In this document: piece after piece, positions 1-7,260 of the stretch
Layout: each line of letters starts with the position of its first letter
How positions within the stretch are numbered: the stretch's first letter is position 1
Source of the DNA: Pseudomonas chlororaphis
Lineage (GTDB): Bacteria > Pseudomonadota > Gammaproteobacteria > Pseudomonadales > Pseudomonadaceae
Direction: 5' to 3'
Assembly: GCF_003731765.1 (NCBI RefSeq)
Contig: NZ_MOAL01000004.1
Span: forward strand, 1 to 64,000
Length of the DNA: 64,000 nucleotides
The notes under the pieces: generated by a model
Databases searched by the model: none
Seen by the model: the letters and a program-made list of their open reading frames with translations, nothing else
What the model was told of the DNA's origin: nothing
Translations under genes and position numbers: made by a program

Positions 1-1
1 A

Positions 2-3000
2 ATCAACCCGCAATTGCCACCGGAACTGGCTCAGCAGCAGGTCAACCCCCTGGTACTGCCGGGCTTCACCCTGCCCACCGGCGGCAACGGCCTGTTCCGG
101 CTGAGCGGCCAGGGCAGCAGCGCTGTCCAGGCCCCAACCCCGGCCCAGATCGCCGGCTTGCCGGACGCCTCAACCCTGTCCCGGCCCCACAAGTACTTGA
201 TCGAAACCAGCCCCGAGCTGACCAATCTCAAGACGTTCATGAGCTCGGACTACCTGTTGTCCCACCTCGGCTACAACCCGGAGGAAAGCGCCAAACGCCT
301 CGGGGACGGCTTCTACGAACAGAAACTCATCCAGCAAGCCATGGTGGCCCGCACCGGCCAGCGCTTTATCGACGGGCAGGACAGCAACGAACACCTCTTC
401 AAATACCTGATGGACAACGCCCTCCAGAGCAAGCAACAGCTTGACCTGTCGGTGGGCGTGACCCTGACCGCCGAACAGATCGCGGCGCTGACCCACGACA
501 TCGTCTGGCTGGAAAGCCATGAAGTGAATGGCGAAGAGGTGCTGGTGCCGGTGCTGTACCTGGCCCACGCCAACAAACGCCTGGCGCCCAACGGCTCCCT
601 GATCGCGGGCAACGATATCAGCCTGATTGCCGGCAAGGATCTGACCAACGTCGGCACCCTGCGCGCGGCCAATGACCTGTTGGCGGTGGCGGGGGAGAGC
701 CTGGTCAATAGTGGGTTGGTGGAGGCGGGCAATCGCCAGGACCTGCTGGCCGGCAACTACCTGGTTAACCGTGCCGGCGGCATCATCGCCGGGCGCGACG
801 TGAGCCTGACCACCACCCAGGGCGACGTGATCAACGACCGCACCCTGACCACCCACCAGAGCAACAGTGAAGATTACGTCCGCGAGCAGCGCCGCGACTT
901 CCTCGACAGCGCCGCCCGCATCGAAGCCGGCAACAGCCTGAGCATCGACGCCGAACGGGACTTCGACAACAACGGCAGCGTCCTGCACAGCGGTGGCGAC
1001 ACCCGCATCAAGGCCGGTCGCAACGTCAGCCTCAACGCCGTCGAGCAAGTGGTCAGCAACGATCGCGGCATTGGCAACCTCGACCAGAGCAAAACCCAGC
1101 ACGGCGCCACCCTGGAGAGCGGCGGTGACCTGAGCATTGAGGCCGGAGGCAACGTCACCGCCGTCGCCAGCCAGATCGATGCCAAGGGCGATGTCTCGAT
1201 GACGGCCACTGACTTGATGACCCTGGCCTCGGCAGCCAATGAACAGCACTGGGCCAGCAAGACCGGCACCACCAAGAGCGAAGAGGATCGCGTCCACCAG
1301 CAAGCCACCACGGTGACGGCGGGCGGCGGCGTGACGCTCAAGTCCGGCCAGGACATGACCCTGATTTCCAGCAAGGTCAAGGCTGGGGATGAAGCCTATC
1401 TGGTGGCCGGTGGCGAACTGAACCTGTTGGCGGAGCAGGACAGTGAGCACTCGCTGTATGACATGAAGAAGAAGGGGGGCTTTGGAAGCCTAAAGACCCA
1501 ACGTGACGAAGTCACCCGCACCACCCATATAGGCAGCGAAATCAGTGCTGGTGGCAACCTGACGCTCAAGAGCGAGGGTGACCAGAAGTATCAGGTTGCC
1601 AAGCTGGAGAGCGGCAAGGACCTGACCCTGGACAGCGGCGGCGCTATCACCTTTGAGGGGGGGAAGGACCTGCACCAGGAGAGCCACGAGAAGACCAATA
1701 ACAACTTCTTCTGGGTGTCCTCCAAAGGCAAGGGCAACACTGACGAAACCCTGCGCCAGACCCAGATGCTGGCGGCCGGCAACATCGTGATCAAAGCCGT
1801 CGATGGGCTGAAGATCGATGTGAGGCAGGTCGATCAGCAAAGCGTTAGCCAGAGCATCAATGCGATGGTCAAGGCCGACCCGCAACTGGCCTGGCTCAAG
1901 GAGGCCGAGAAACGCGGCGATGTCGACTGGCGGTTGGTGAAGGAGATCCACGACTCCTACAAGTACAGCAACTCCGGGCTGGGGCCGGCTTCGCAGATCA
2001 TTATTGCGATTGTGATGGCAGCGGTCGTTGGACCGGCAGCTATGGGCGCGATGGGAACTGCAACAGGCGGCGCGGTGGCTGCGGGGACCATTAGTTCGGG
2101 AACGGCGGGAATGTTGGTGTCGGGTGCTGGAGCTATCGCGACAGGTGCTGCGACGAATGCAACGGTGAGTTTCATCAACAACGGTGGAAATCTGGGTGCG
2201 GTAGTTAAGGATGTGACTTCTTCCAATGCCATTCAAGGTTACGTCATCTCCGGTGTTACAGCAGGCTTGACCACCGGTTACTTCGATAAATGGGTCGGAG
2301 GTAAAACCGACGTCTTGACCGGCAAGGTTGACTTGCAATTAGACACTTGGACGGGTGTTGGCAAGTTCGCGGCTAACCAGACCTTGCAGGGAGGAACCTC
2401 GACACTGCTGAGCAAAGCGTTGGGGCAGGGGGGAAGTGCGAATGACGCGCTTAAAAGTGCTTTGTTCAATACCTTGGCTGCAGTGAGCTTCAACGCCGTA
2501 GGAGATTATTCACTGGGCGTCTTTGCTGAAGGGTCATTACCGAAAGTAGCCATTCACGCGATGGTTGGTGGACTACTGTCGGAAGCTACTGGCGGGGACT
2601 TTAAGGCTGGCGCTCTGGCGGCGGGTGCTAGCGAAGCCTTGGCTGTGGAGCTGGGCCAGTTGGTCAAAAATGATGAAAGTCTACTGGTTATGAGTTCACA
2701 AATTGTCGGTGTATTAGCAGCTGCCTCGCAGAAGGATGCCGATGCACAGTCAATAGAGAAGGGTCGCTGGGTTGCACAGCAGGCAATGCTTTACAACAAC
2801 CTCAATCATGCAGCGGCAGAAAAGTTGCTCAAGGAGATCAAAGACTGTCGTGTCGCGGGAGGCTGTAGCGAAAACAAACTTAAAAGCATTCTGGGGAAAT
2901 ATGAGACGTTGTCTGCTGAACGCTCCAATGCCATCAATGCATGTAGTACCCGTGCGTGTGTAGATAAAATTCTAAGTAGCTCGGTCCGAATGGACGACCC

Positions 3001-3622
3001 CGTTTCTCAGGAGCTTCTTGGGTTGTTACGGCAGACAACCTATGACACCCCTGGCTTGTTGCAGGGAAATCCAGATTTGGTTAGTTGGCAGAGTCCTAAC
3101 CCGAGCGGTTGGGGAGATACTTTTGCACTGGACAAGCAACAGGCGTTTGCGAAGAGCCTCAAGGAGGGATGGCTGACTTCTCATGAGTTAGCTGACCTTG
3201 ACCGTTGGAATGACTCTACCTCTTGGGTGGATAGATCCGTAGGGCAGAAGTTAGAGCCTAAAGAAAAAGCTAGTATTCTCTTGGAGCTGGGTACAACGGC
3301 CGCCATGGCGCTGATGGGAGGCAGGGGGAGCGTTGGGGCGGGTGGTGGGAAATCAGGTATACAACATGTATATGACTCTATTAGAAAGGCGCCACAATTT
3401 CCAGAAGGTTTTAGGGGAAAAGTTGGAGGAACTACTAAAAATGTAGTAAATAATAAAGCGGTTCTAGATGATCTACGAAGGATTGAGGCTGGAAGGTGGA
3501 CGAAAGTGTATAAGGATGGATTCGACTCGAATGGGGTTAAAATATCAGTTCATTATTTTCAAAGTGAAAGTGGAAAAGTTTTTGATGTGAAAGCAAAGCC
3601 AAACTGGAGTAATAATAAATGA
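2..3622 (+). CDS. cdiA: CdiA-type contact-dependent inhibition toxin, C-terminal part (5' end outside window)
   Basis: The reading frame is open from the window edge with no convincing start, so this is the 3' part of a much larger two-partner-secreted filamentous protein. Residues are counted from position 14. About 190-600 hold degenerate filamentous-hemagglutinin repeats (GNDISLIAGKD, AGRDVSLTT and similar). About 608-850 resemble the DUF637 / pretoxin region with a hydrophobic Ala/Gly-rich stretch. An LYN motif at 2789-2797 (residues 926-928, context AMLYNNLNH), followed by paired cysteines, looks like the boundary before the variable toxin. The last ~100 residues (ending near HYFQSESGKVFDVKAKPNW) are the presumed toxic domain; I cannot assign its activity. 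Base composition becomes AT-rich after ~2 kb and most strongly after ~3.36 kb, as expected of an exchangeable CdiA-CT. The TGA overlaps the immunity ATG (ATGA). Confidence 0.88.
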   Translation: MNPQLPPELAQQQVNPLVLPGFTLPTGGNGLFRLSGQGSSAVQAPTPAQIAGLPDASTLSRPHKYLIETSPELTNLKTFMSSDYLLSHLGYNPEESAKRLGDGFYEQKLIQQAMVARTGQRFIDGQDSNEHLFKYLMDNALQSKQQLDLSVGVTLTAEQIAALTHDIVWLESHEVNGEEVLVPVLYLAHANKRLAPNGSLIAGNDISLIAGKDLTNVGTLRAANDLLAVAGESLVNSGLVEAGNRQDLLAGNYLVNRAGGIIAGRDVSLTTTQGDVINDRTLTTHQSNSEDYVREQRRDFLDSAARIEAGNSLSIDAERDFDNNGSVLHSGGDTRIKAGRNVSLNAVEQVVSNDRGIGNLDQSKTQHGATLESGGDLSIEAGGNVTAVASQIDAKGDVSMTATDLMTLASAANEQHWASKTGTTKSEEDRVHQQATTVTAGGGVTLKSGQDMTLISSKVKAGDEAYLVAGGELNLLAEQDSEHSLYDMKKKGGFGSLKTQRDEVTRTTHIGSEISAGGNLTLKSEGDQKYQVAKLESGKDLTLDSGGAITFEGGKDLHQESHEKTNNNFFWVSSKGKGNTDETLRQTQMLAAGNIVIKAVDGLKIDVRQVDQQSVSQSINAMVKADPQLAWLKEAEKRGDVDWRLVKEIHDSYKYSNSGLGPASQIIIAIVMAAVVGPAAMGAMGTATGGAVAAGTISSGTAGMLVSGAGAIATGAATNATVSFINNGGNLGAVVKDVTSSNAIQGYVISGVTAGLTTGYFDKWVGGKTDVLTGKVDLQLDTWTGVGKFAANQTLQGGTSTLLSKALGQGGSANDALKSALFNTLAAVSFNAVGDYSLGVFAEGSLPKVAIHAMVGGLLSEATGGDFKAGALAAGASEALAVELGQLVKNDESLLVMSSQIVGVLAAASQKDADAQSIEKGRWVAQQAMLYNNLNHAAAEKLLKEIKDCRVAGGCSENKLKSILGKYETLSAERSNAINACSTRACVDKILSSSVRMDDPVSQELLGLLRQTTYDTPGLLQGNPDLVSWQSPNPSGWGDTFALDKQQAFAKSLKEGWLTSHELADLDRWNDSTSWVDRSVGQKLEPKEKASILLELGTTAAMALMGGRGSVGAGGGKSGIQHVYDSIRKAPQFPEGFRGKVGGTTKNVVNNKAVLDDLRRIEAGRWTKVYKDGFDSNGVKISVHYFQSESGKVFDVKAKPNWSNNK

Positions 3623-3966
3623 AGGGTTTTTCATTTGTAATAGAAACATTCGAAACTGAAGAAACGGCTAGGTTTTTGGCGGCTATATCTATCGGGCTTT
3701 TAAAGTCAGTTCTTTACGGCGTTATGTCTTTGGAGGAGGCCGAACGTTTGCTTTTTACACCCCGGACATCAAAAATTTTGAGGGCTAAAGGGCTCTCTCC
3801 TGAAATTTGTGATCTTGTAATGGATTGTTGTGAACTAGAGGATGTACTCAGTTTGGTGCCATTGAAATTTGAGGAGGAGTTGCGGCGTATGATAGGTGAG
3901 TTTTCTAATTTCTTGAAAAAGACAGAGGCTCAAGATCCGTATGAAGTACATACTGATTTGAGATGA
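3619..3966 (+). CDS. cdiI: CdiI-type immunity protein, DUF3969-like
   Basis: The 115-residue product starts at an ATG overlapping the toxin stop codon by four bases, the usual coupling of a CdiA toxin with its cognate immunity gene. The central pattern (AISIGLL, then EEAERLLF, then CELEDV and SLVPL) matches my memory of the DUF3969 family, which occurs as an immunity protein beside polymorphic toxins. There is no signal peptide or membrane segment, so it should act in the cytoplasm by binding the incoming toxin domain. The gene is AT-rich like the toxin tip, which fits the two having arrived together. Position makes the immunity role strong; the family name is from recall. Confidence 0.8.
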   Translation: MKGFSFVIETFETEETARFLAAISIGLLKSVLYGVMSLEEAERLLFTPRTSKILRAKGLSPEICDLVMDCCELEDVLSLVPLKFEEELRRMIGEFSNFLKKTEAQDPYEVHTDLR

Positions 3967-4053
3967 GTTTGGAGTTTGTGTTTTAAGTATGGGGGTGTAG
4001 GTGTGAATTCATGCTGGTTGTATTTTGGAGGGGGCTGATTTTTAGCGCTGTAG

Positions 4054-4509
4054 TTGAGTGTGTTGGCGGAGATGGCTATTAAAAATATTCCACGGGTAGG
4101 AGTTAAAGCTGCGGGCGTAAGTGGAAGGAATTCAAGTGGCTGGGTTACATGTACATTGCCTGGCGGAAGGGGCGCAAGTTGGCGGTTGGATGGAAGTTTT
4201 ACTGGTTTTTTGGGGTTAGTTGACCACTGCAATCGAACTGGACAGACGTTTGATGTTGGAAGGACTAGCGACTTTGATATTGCACTGAAAAGTCCGGAGC
4301 TTTTGCGAAAAGCAGAATCTCTGGGGGTTGGTTTGAGAAGTGGCGGGGCACGAACTGGTCCACTAAGCATGAGAGACTTAAAAGCGTTAGGTTTAAATGA
4401 TCTGGCTAGTCAGCTGATTAAATAAGCGGGTCGAGATGTTAACTTTATGGTTTGTGGTTCGACACCCTTAGCAATAAAGCGAGCCCCAAGCATTATTTTG
4501 CCGAAGTGA
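4054..4509 (+). pseudogene. Orphan CdiA C-terminal toxin fragment 1, interrupted by an in-frame TAA
   Basis: This frame has no export domains; it begins after an in-frame TAG at 4051 and encodes only a toxin tip. Visible signatures are GRTSDFDIAL, LGVGLRSGGARTGPLS and LKALGLNDLA, which I recognise as a polymorphic-toxin family with a nucleotidyltransferase-like (S-D-F-D-I) motif. TAA at 4423-4425 interrupts it, but the same frame continues with AGRDVNFMVCGS and AIKRAPSI to a TGA at 4507-4509, exactly the tail expected of this family. A single CAA-to-TAA change would explain it, so this is a nonsense-mutated orphan toxin. The next immunity gene's ATG lies five bases past the read-through stop. 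Confidence 0.72.
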
Positions 4510-4514
4510 TTGAA

Positions 4515-4832
4515 ATGGCTGCTTATGATTTATATGGTTTTAAGGGAGTGAATATTTTTGAAGCTAAATCAAAGGTTGAGGAAAATTTAAACTTTTCTTT
4601 TGAGGAAAGAGAGAGCGCATATCAGGGAGAGATCTATTATAAGTTTGGCGACAAGGAGTCAGAAAGCTTTGTTCTGAAAGGAAATATTGACCCTTTTGAT
4701 GGAGAGCCTGTTGAGCAAATGTTCTCGAGCTATCCGGTTTTGCTTTATGTGGACATGACTCTGCGTTCTGAGGAGATTAAATTTTTGTTGAGTACAGACT
4801 TTTATTTGCTCAGACATGAATTGTTTGACTAG
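4515..4832 (+). CDS. Orphan immunity protein 1 (cognate of the broken toxin at 4054-4509)
   Basis: The 105-residue acidic, soluble, AT-rich product starts at ATG 4515 (MAAYDLYGF). An upstream TTG at 4452 in the same frame would add 21 residues but would overlap the end of the toxin, so ATG is preferred. I do not recognise the family. Size, charge, composition and the position immediately after a CdiA-CT-like toxin tail make it the presumptive immunity gene of that cassette. It is intact although its toxin is not, as expected if it still protects against neighbours carrying the live toxin. Confidence 0.65.
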   Translation: MAAYDLYGFKGVNIFEAKSKVEENLNFSFEERESAYQGEIYYKFGDKESESFVLKGNIDPFDGEPVEQMFSSYPVLLYVDMTLRSEEIKFLLSTDFYLLRHELFD

Positions 4833-4864
4833 AAATATCCCCCGGCGTTGCCGGGGGATATTTT
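4833..4864. terminator. GC-rich hairpin after orphan cassette 1
   Basis: A long inverted repeat (aaatatcccccggc / gccgggggatattt) lies one base past the immunity stop codon and ends in a short T run. It can act as a terminator in either direction, between the cassette and the decayed SymE-like remnant. A shorter hairpin with the same CCGGC/GCCGG core follows the second cassette at 5697-5723. Confidence 0.75.
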
Positions 4865-4974
4865 CACTCCGCCGTAATCACCAAACACCCCTTCATCACC
4901 CGCATTTAAAGGTTCTCGTTCATCTCAAACCCCGCCTGCCGTAGCCACAGCCCCGTAGCCTCGTCTGGGACATT
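4864..4974 (-). pseudogene. Decayed 3' end of a SymE-like toxin gene, copy 1
   Basis: Read on the minus strand, this stretch gives TGLWLRQAGFEMNENL, a stop, then MRVMKGCLVITAE and a final TGA. This is the C-terminal pattern of SymE-family type I addiction toxins (G-x-W-L-x-x-A-G-F, then x-V-x-V-M-x-G-C-L-V-I-T). An internal TAA and the missing N-terminus show it is a relic. SymE-like genes occur near CdiA/hemagglutinin loci in pseudomonads, which fits the context. The same ending recurs at 5731. Confidence 0.6.
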
Positions 4975-5037
4975 TTATACGGTGAGCATCGGCTGGGTGT
5001 AATGCATTCGGAGGCCGCGCCGCGTCTGGCGTAGGAC

Positions 5038-5399
5038 ATGATGCCGGAGCAATATGAACATGCTTTAGACAGCTACTGGACTGGCTTAGCAAATCCTAAA
5101 AATATTCGGTTCACGCAAGATAGTGTTTCTAATACTTTCAAATATGCAAAACCCTCTAGGCAAAAATTGATGGTTTGAAATCAGGAAAAATATCTCCAGA
5201 TGATCTGCCACCTATCCGAGTATTTGAGAAGGTTGGGAAAATTTATAGTCTGGATAATCGGCGGTTGCTTGCAGCATCTGAGGCGGGCGTTCCAATTAAA
5301 GTTGTGCCCGCCACACCGGCAGAAGTTGCTAAGGAGGGTTGGAAAATGACTACGCCAAATAATGGTTCAATTATCTGTGTTCGAGGCGTTTGTAAATGA
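5038..5399 (+). pseudogene. Orphan CdiA C-terminal toxin fragment 2, ParB-like nuclease fold, frameshifted
   Basis: From ATG 5038 (or 5041) the frame reads NIRFTQDSVSNTFK up to a TGA at 5176-5178. The next frame then continues as LKSGKISPDDLPPIRVFEK, SLDNRRLLAASEAGVPI and TPAEVAKE to a TGA at 5397-5399. Joined, these form the typical ParB-like / sulfiredoxin-like toxin tip of polymorphic toxins (FTQDSVS, GL-SG, PPIRVFE, LDNRRL, AGVPI). The frame change corresponds to one missing base near 5170-5175 (probably a G of a GGG). It has no export region, so this is a second orphan toxin tip, inactivated by frameshift. The immunity gene begins eight bases downstream. Confidence 0.72.
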
Positions 5400-5406
5400 G
5401 GAACGT

Positions 5407-5658
5407 ATGAGCGTTGAGCAAGTGGAAAATATACAGACAAAAGAAGAGTTTGCAGATTTTATCGAGTCGTTTAGAAATGAGTTAGTACATGCTCCTGATG
5501 AATGGGAGAACTCTGATTTGGAGAGGTTTTTGGGTGCAATGGAAGCTTGGGTTAGGGCAATAGATATGTATGCAAAAAATTCTGGTGATAAGACCATTAC
5601 TATTCCTAGTTGGAGCACTTTTGCAAAAATATTGTGTGCGGCAAAAGTTTATGAATAG
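5407..5658 (+). CDS. Orphan immunity protein 2, DUF7660-like
   Basis: The 83-residue product starts at ATG 5407 with a gagga-type ribosome site just upstream; a longer in-frame extension to 5362 lies inside the toxin and is disregarded. The pattern FADFIESFRNEL, EWENSDLERFLGAMEAW and SWSTFAKILCAAKVYE matches my memory of the small DUF7660 family, which accompanies toxins and is probably an immunity protein. It is intact and AT-rich while the toxin before it is frameshifted. It is the second immunity gene kept without its toxin. Confidence 0.7.
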   Translation: MSVEQVENIQTKEEFADFIESFRNELVHAPDEWENSDLERFLGAMEAWVRAIDMYAKNSGDKTITIPSWSTFAKILCAAKVYE

Positions 5659-5696
5659 TTGATCTAAAGCTCAGGCTTTATCTGGAAGTTAAACTT

Positions 5697-5723
5697 AAAG
5701 TCTCCGGCTAGCCGGGGATCTTT
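5697..5723. terminator. Hairpin after orphan cassette 2
   Basis: CCGGC-TA-GCCGG is flanked by aaag and cttt and lies about 40 bases past the immunity stop. It is a shorter counterpart of the hairpin at 4833-4864 and, like it, directly precedes a SymE-like remnant on the other strand. Confidence 0.45.
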
Positions 5724-5730
5724 CTATGTT

Positions 5731-5859
5731 TCACTCTGCCGTAATCACCAGCTTATTCTTACTGAGCTTGATTCTAATCTTCTGATTGATCTAAAACCCT
5801 ACCTGCAACAACCAATGCCCACGTAATCGAAGCCATGGAACATTGGTGCTGGGGATACT
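5731..5859 (-). pseudogene. Decayed 3' end of a SymE-like toxin gene, copy 2
   Basis: On the minus strand this gives NVPWLRLRGHWLLQVGF, a TAG, then INQKIRIKLSKNKLVITAE and TGA. VPWLRLxGxWLxxxGF followed by a basic beta strand and LVITAE is the signature C-terminal half of SymE-family toxins (AbrB/MazE-like fold). The internal stop and lost N-terminal half make it a pseudogene. It ends with the same bases (TGATTACGGC-GAGTGA) as the relic at 4864. Confidence 0.62.
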
Positions 5860-6128
5860 CGGTTCTCGTTGAGAGTGGGGCAAGCAGCGATGAATTCTCT
5901 CTGTCCAAGTCGGGTGATATGCTCGCGCACGCCAGGTTGCTGGCTATCTGCCGGGGATGCACCAGGCCTTGCTTGATGAGAGGCTTCTGTTAACCCCGGC
6001 CCTTACGTAGAGGGTGCCGGCAACGCTGTAACCGATTTTAAAGTGGGGGGTGGAAGCCCCCTTCGCCTATTCACCTATCAATGGATGATGGAGCTGCGCC
6101 TTCGCGGCTCCACCCCGGGAATATGCCC
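5860..6128. other. Intergenic stretch between CDI remnants and the coiled-coil operon
   Basis: No credible gene is seen. Composition changes here from AT-rich cassette DNA to normal Pseudomonas GC. A hairpin ggagctgcg / cgcggctcc at 6090-6111 lies just before the operon and could influence its expression. A promoter for the operon presumably lies here but I cannot place its boxes with confidence. Confidence 0.4.
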
Positions 6129-7259
6129 ATGCTCACGAACTACCTCGAACGCTCCATGTCGGCCTTGCGCTCCATAGGTATCAGCTTTCCTCAGCAGGAC
6201 GCCCCGGTCCTGGCGCTGCTGGACAAGGTGGCGGTGTACGACGCTACCCGTGTGACCAATATTGCCGCCACCCTGCAGCAGTCCACGGTGTTCAACGCCG
6301 CCGTGCGGGACAAGCTCCAGGGTATGGACATCAGCACCCGCTATGCGGATATCGCCTCCAGCTTCGATTCGATCCGTACCGACGCCGAGCAGATGATGGA
6401 GTGGATGGCCGACGGCAAGTTGCAGTTCTCTGAGCGTATTCAGCTGGCGTGGCTGAACGTGCGTCGTGGTTCGATCCCGGATCGCTTCGAGAGCATCCGC
6501 GAGCATTACCTGGCAGTGGCCAAGTCGGCCAACGAGCAGATTCAGCTGGAAACCCTGATTCTCGAGGCGTATCAGGATTACCGCCTGGCCATGAAGTCGG
6601 CCGAAGTCGATGCCAGTGAAGTACAGAAAATCGCCCTGGCGCAGATGGACGCTGGGCGTAAGGCGCTGGCTGATGCCAGTGCCGCTCTAGAAGTAGCAGG
6701 GCTGGCGGCGGATCAGGCCAAGCTGGAGCTGGAGCGGGATGTGGCCCTGCGCAATCTGCAGGACGAAGATAAGCGCTTCCAGATCATCACCGACATCGCC
6801 GATCAGTTGAAGGCCGCCTATGGCGCGGCGGAGCTGGTGTTCGCTCGGCTCAATCAGTACCACGCGGTGAAAGAGCGGCTGTATCAACGGGCGGTGAGTT
6901 TCTTCGCCACCAACGAGATTGTGCTCACCGGGCTGGCGGCGGGCTTCACTTCGTCCGGTGGCTTGGCGGAAACCACTCAAACCCTGAACGCCATGACCGA
7001 CGGGATCAATACCAGCCTTGAAGTGCAGGCGCGGGCCGGCGGCGATCAGCTCAATGCCGCACTCAAGGCCGGTTACGGTTCCAGCCTCAAGGCCAGTTCG
7101 GTGAAGGCCCTGGCCGATGCGGTGCTGGAGTTCCAGGCCAGCAGCCTGAGCCTGATCCAGGAGCTACGCAAGGAGTCGGCGTCGGCCGCCGCCGAGATCG
7201 AGTCGGTCACCGAGGACAGCAAGCGCCGCTTTACCGCGCTCCTGCAGAAGGGGGTGTGA
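6129..7259 (+). CDS. Coiled-coil protein, first gene of a three-gene operon of unknown function
   Basis: The start is set at ATG 6129 because GGGAA lies at a good distance upstream; ATGs at 6081 and 6123 are poorly spaced. The 376-residue product is soluble, Ala/Glu-rich and almost entirely helical, with heptad-like stretches (about 140-240) and no signal peptide. One short hydrophobic/Gly stretch (IVLTGLAAGFTSSGG) sits near residue 265. I do not recognise a named family. The next gene begins one base after its stop, so the two are almost certainly co-transcribed. Neighbours suggest a cytoplasmic or membrane-associated assembly with the two following proteins. Confidence 0.85.
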   Translation: MLTNYLERSMSALRSIGISFPQQDAPVLALLDKVAVYDATRVTNIAATLQQSTVFNAAVRDKLQGMDISTRYADIASSFDSIRTDAEQMMEWMADGKLQFSERIQLAWLNVRRGSIPDRFESIREHYLAVAKSANEQIQLETLILEAYQDYRLAMKSAEVDASEVQKIALAQMDAGRKALADASAALEVAGLAADQAKLELERDVALRNLQDEDKRFQIITDIADQLKAAYGAAELVFARLNQYHAVKERLYQRAVSFFATNEIVLTGLAAGFTSSGGLAETTQTLNAMTDGINTSLEVQARAGGDQLNAALKAGYGSSLKASSVKALADAVLEFQASSLSLIQELRKESASAAAEIESVTEDSKRRFTALLQKGV

Positions 7260-7260
7260 G

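Noticed and set aside
170..1450. A 426-codon minus-strand frame opposite cdiA
   Set aside because: Antisense shadow of the FHA repeats; low-complexity Ala/Gly/Val composition.
1..6000. Mobile element as the source of the CDI cassettes
   Set aside because: No transposase, integrase, terminal repeats or tRNA are visible in the window; only AT-rich composition suggests transfer.
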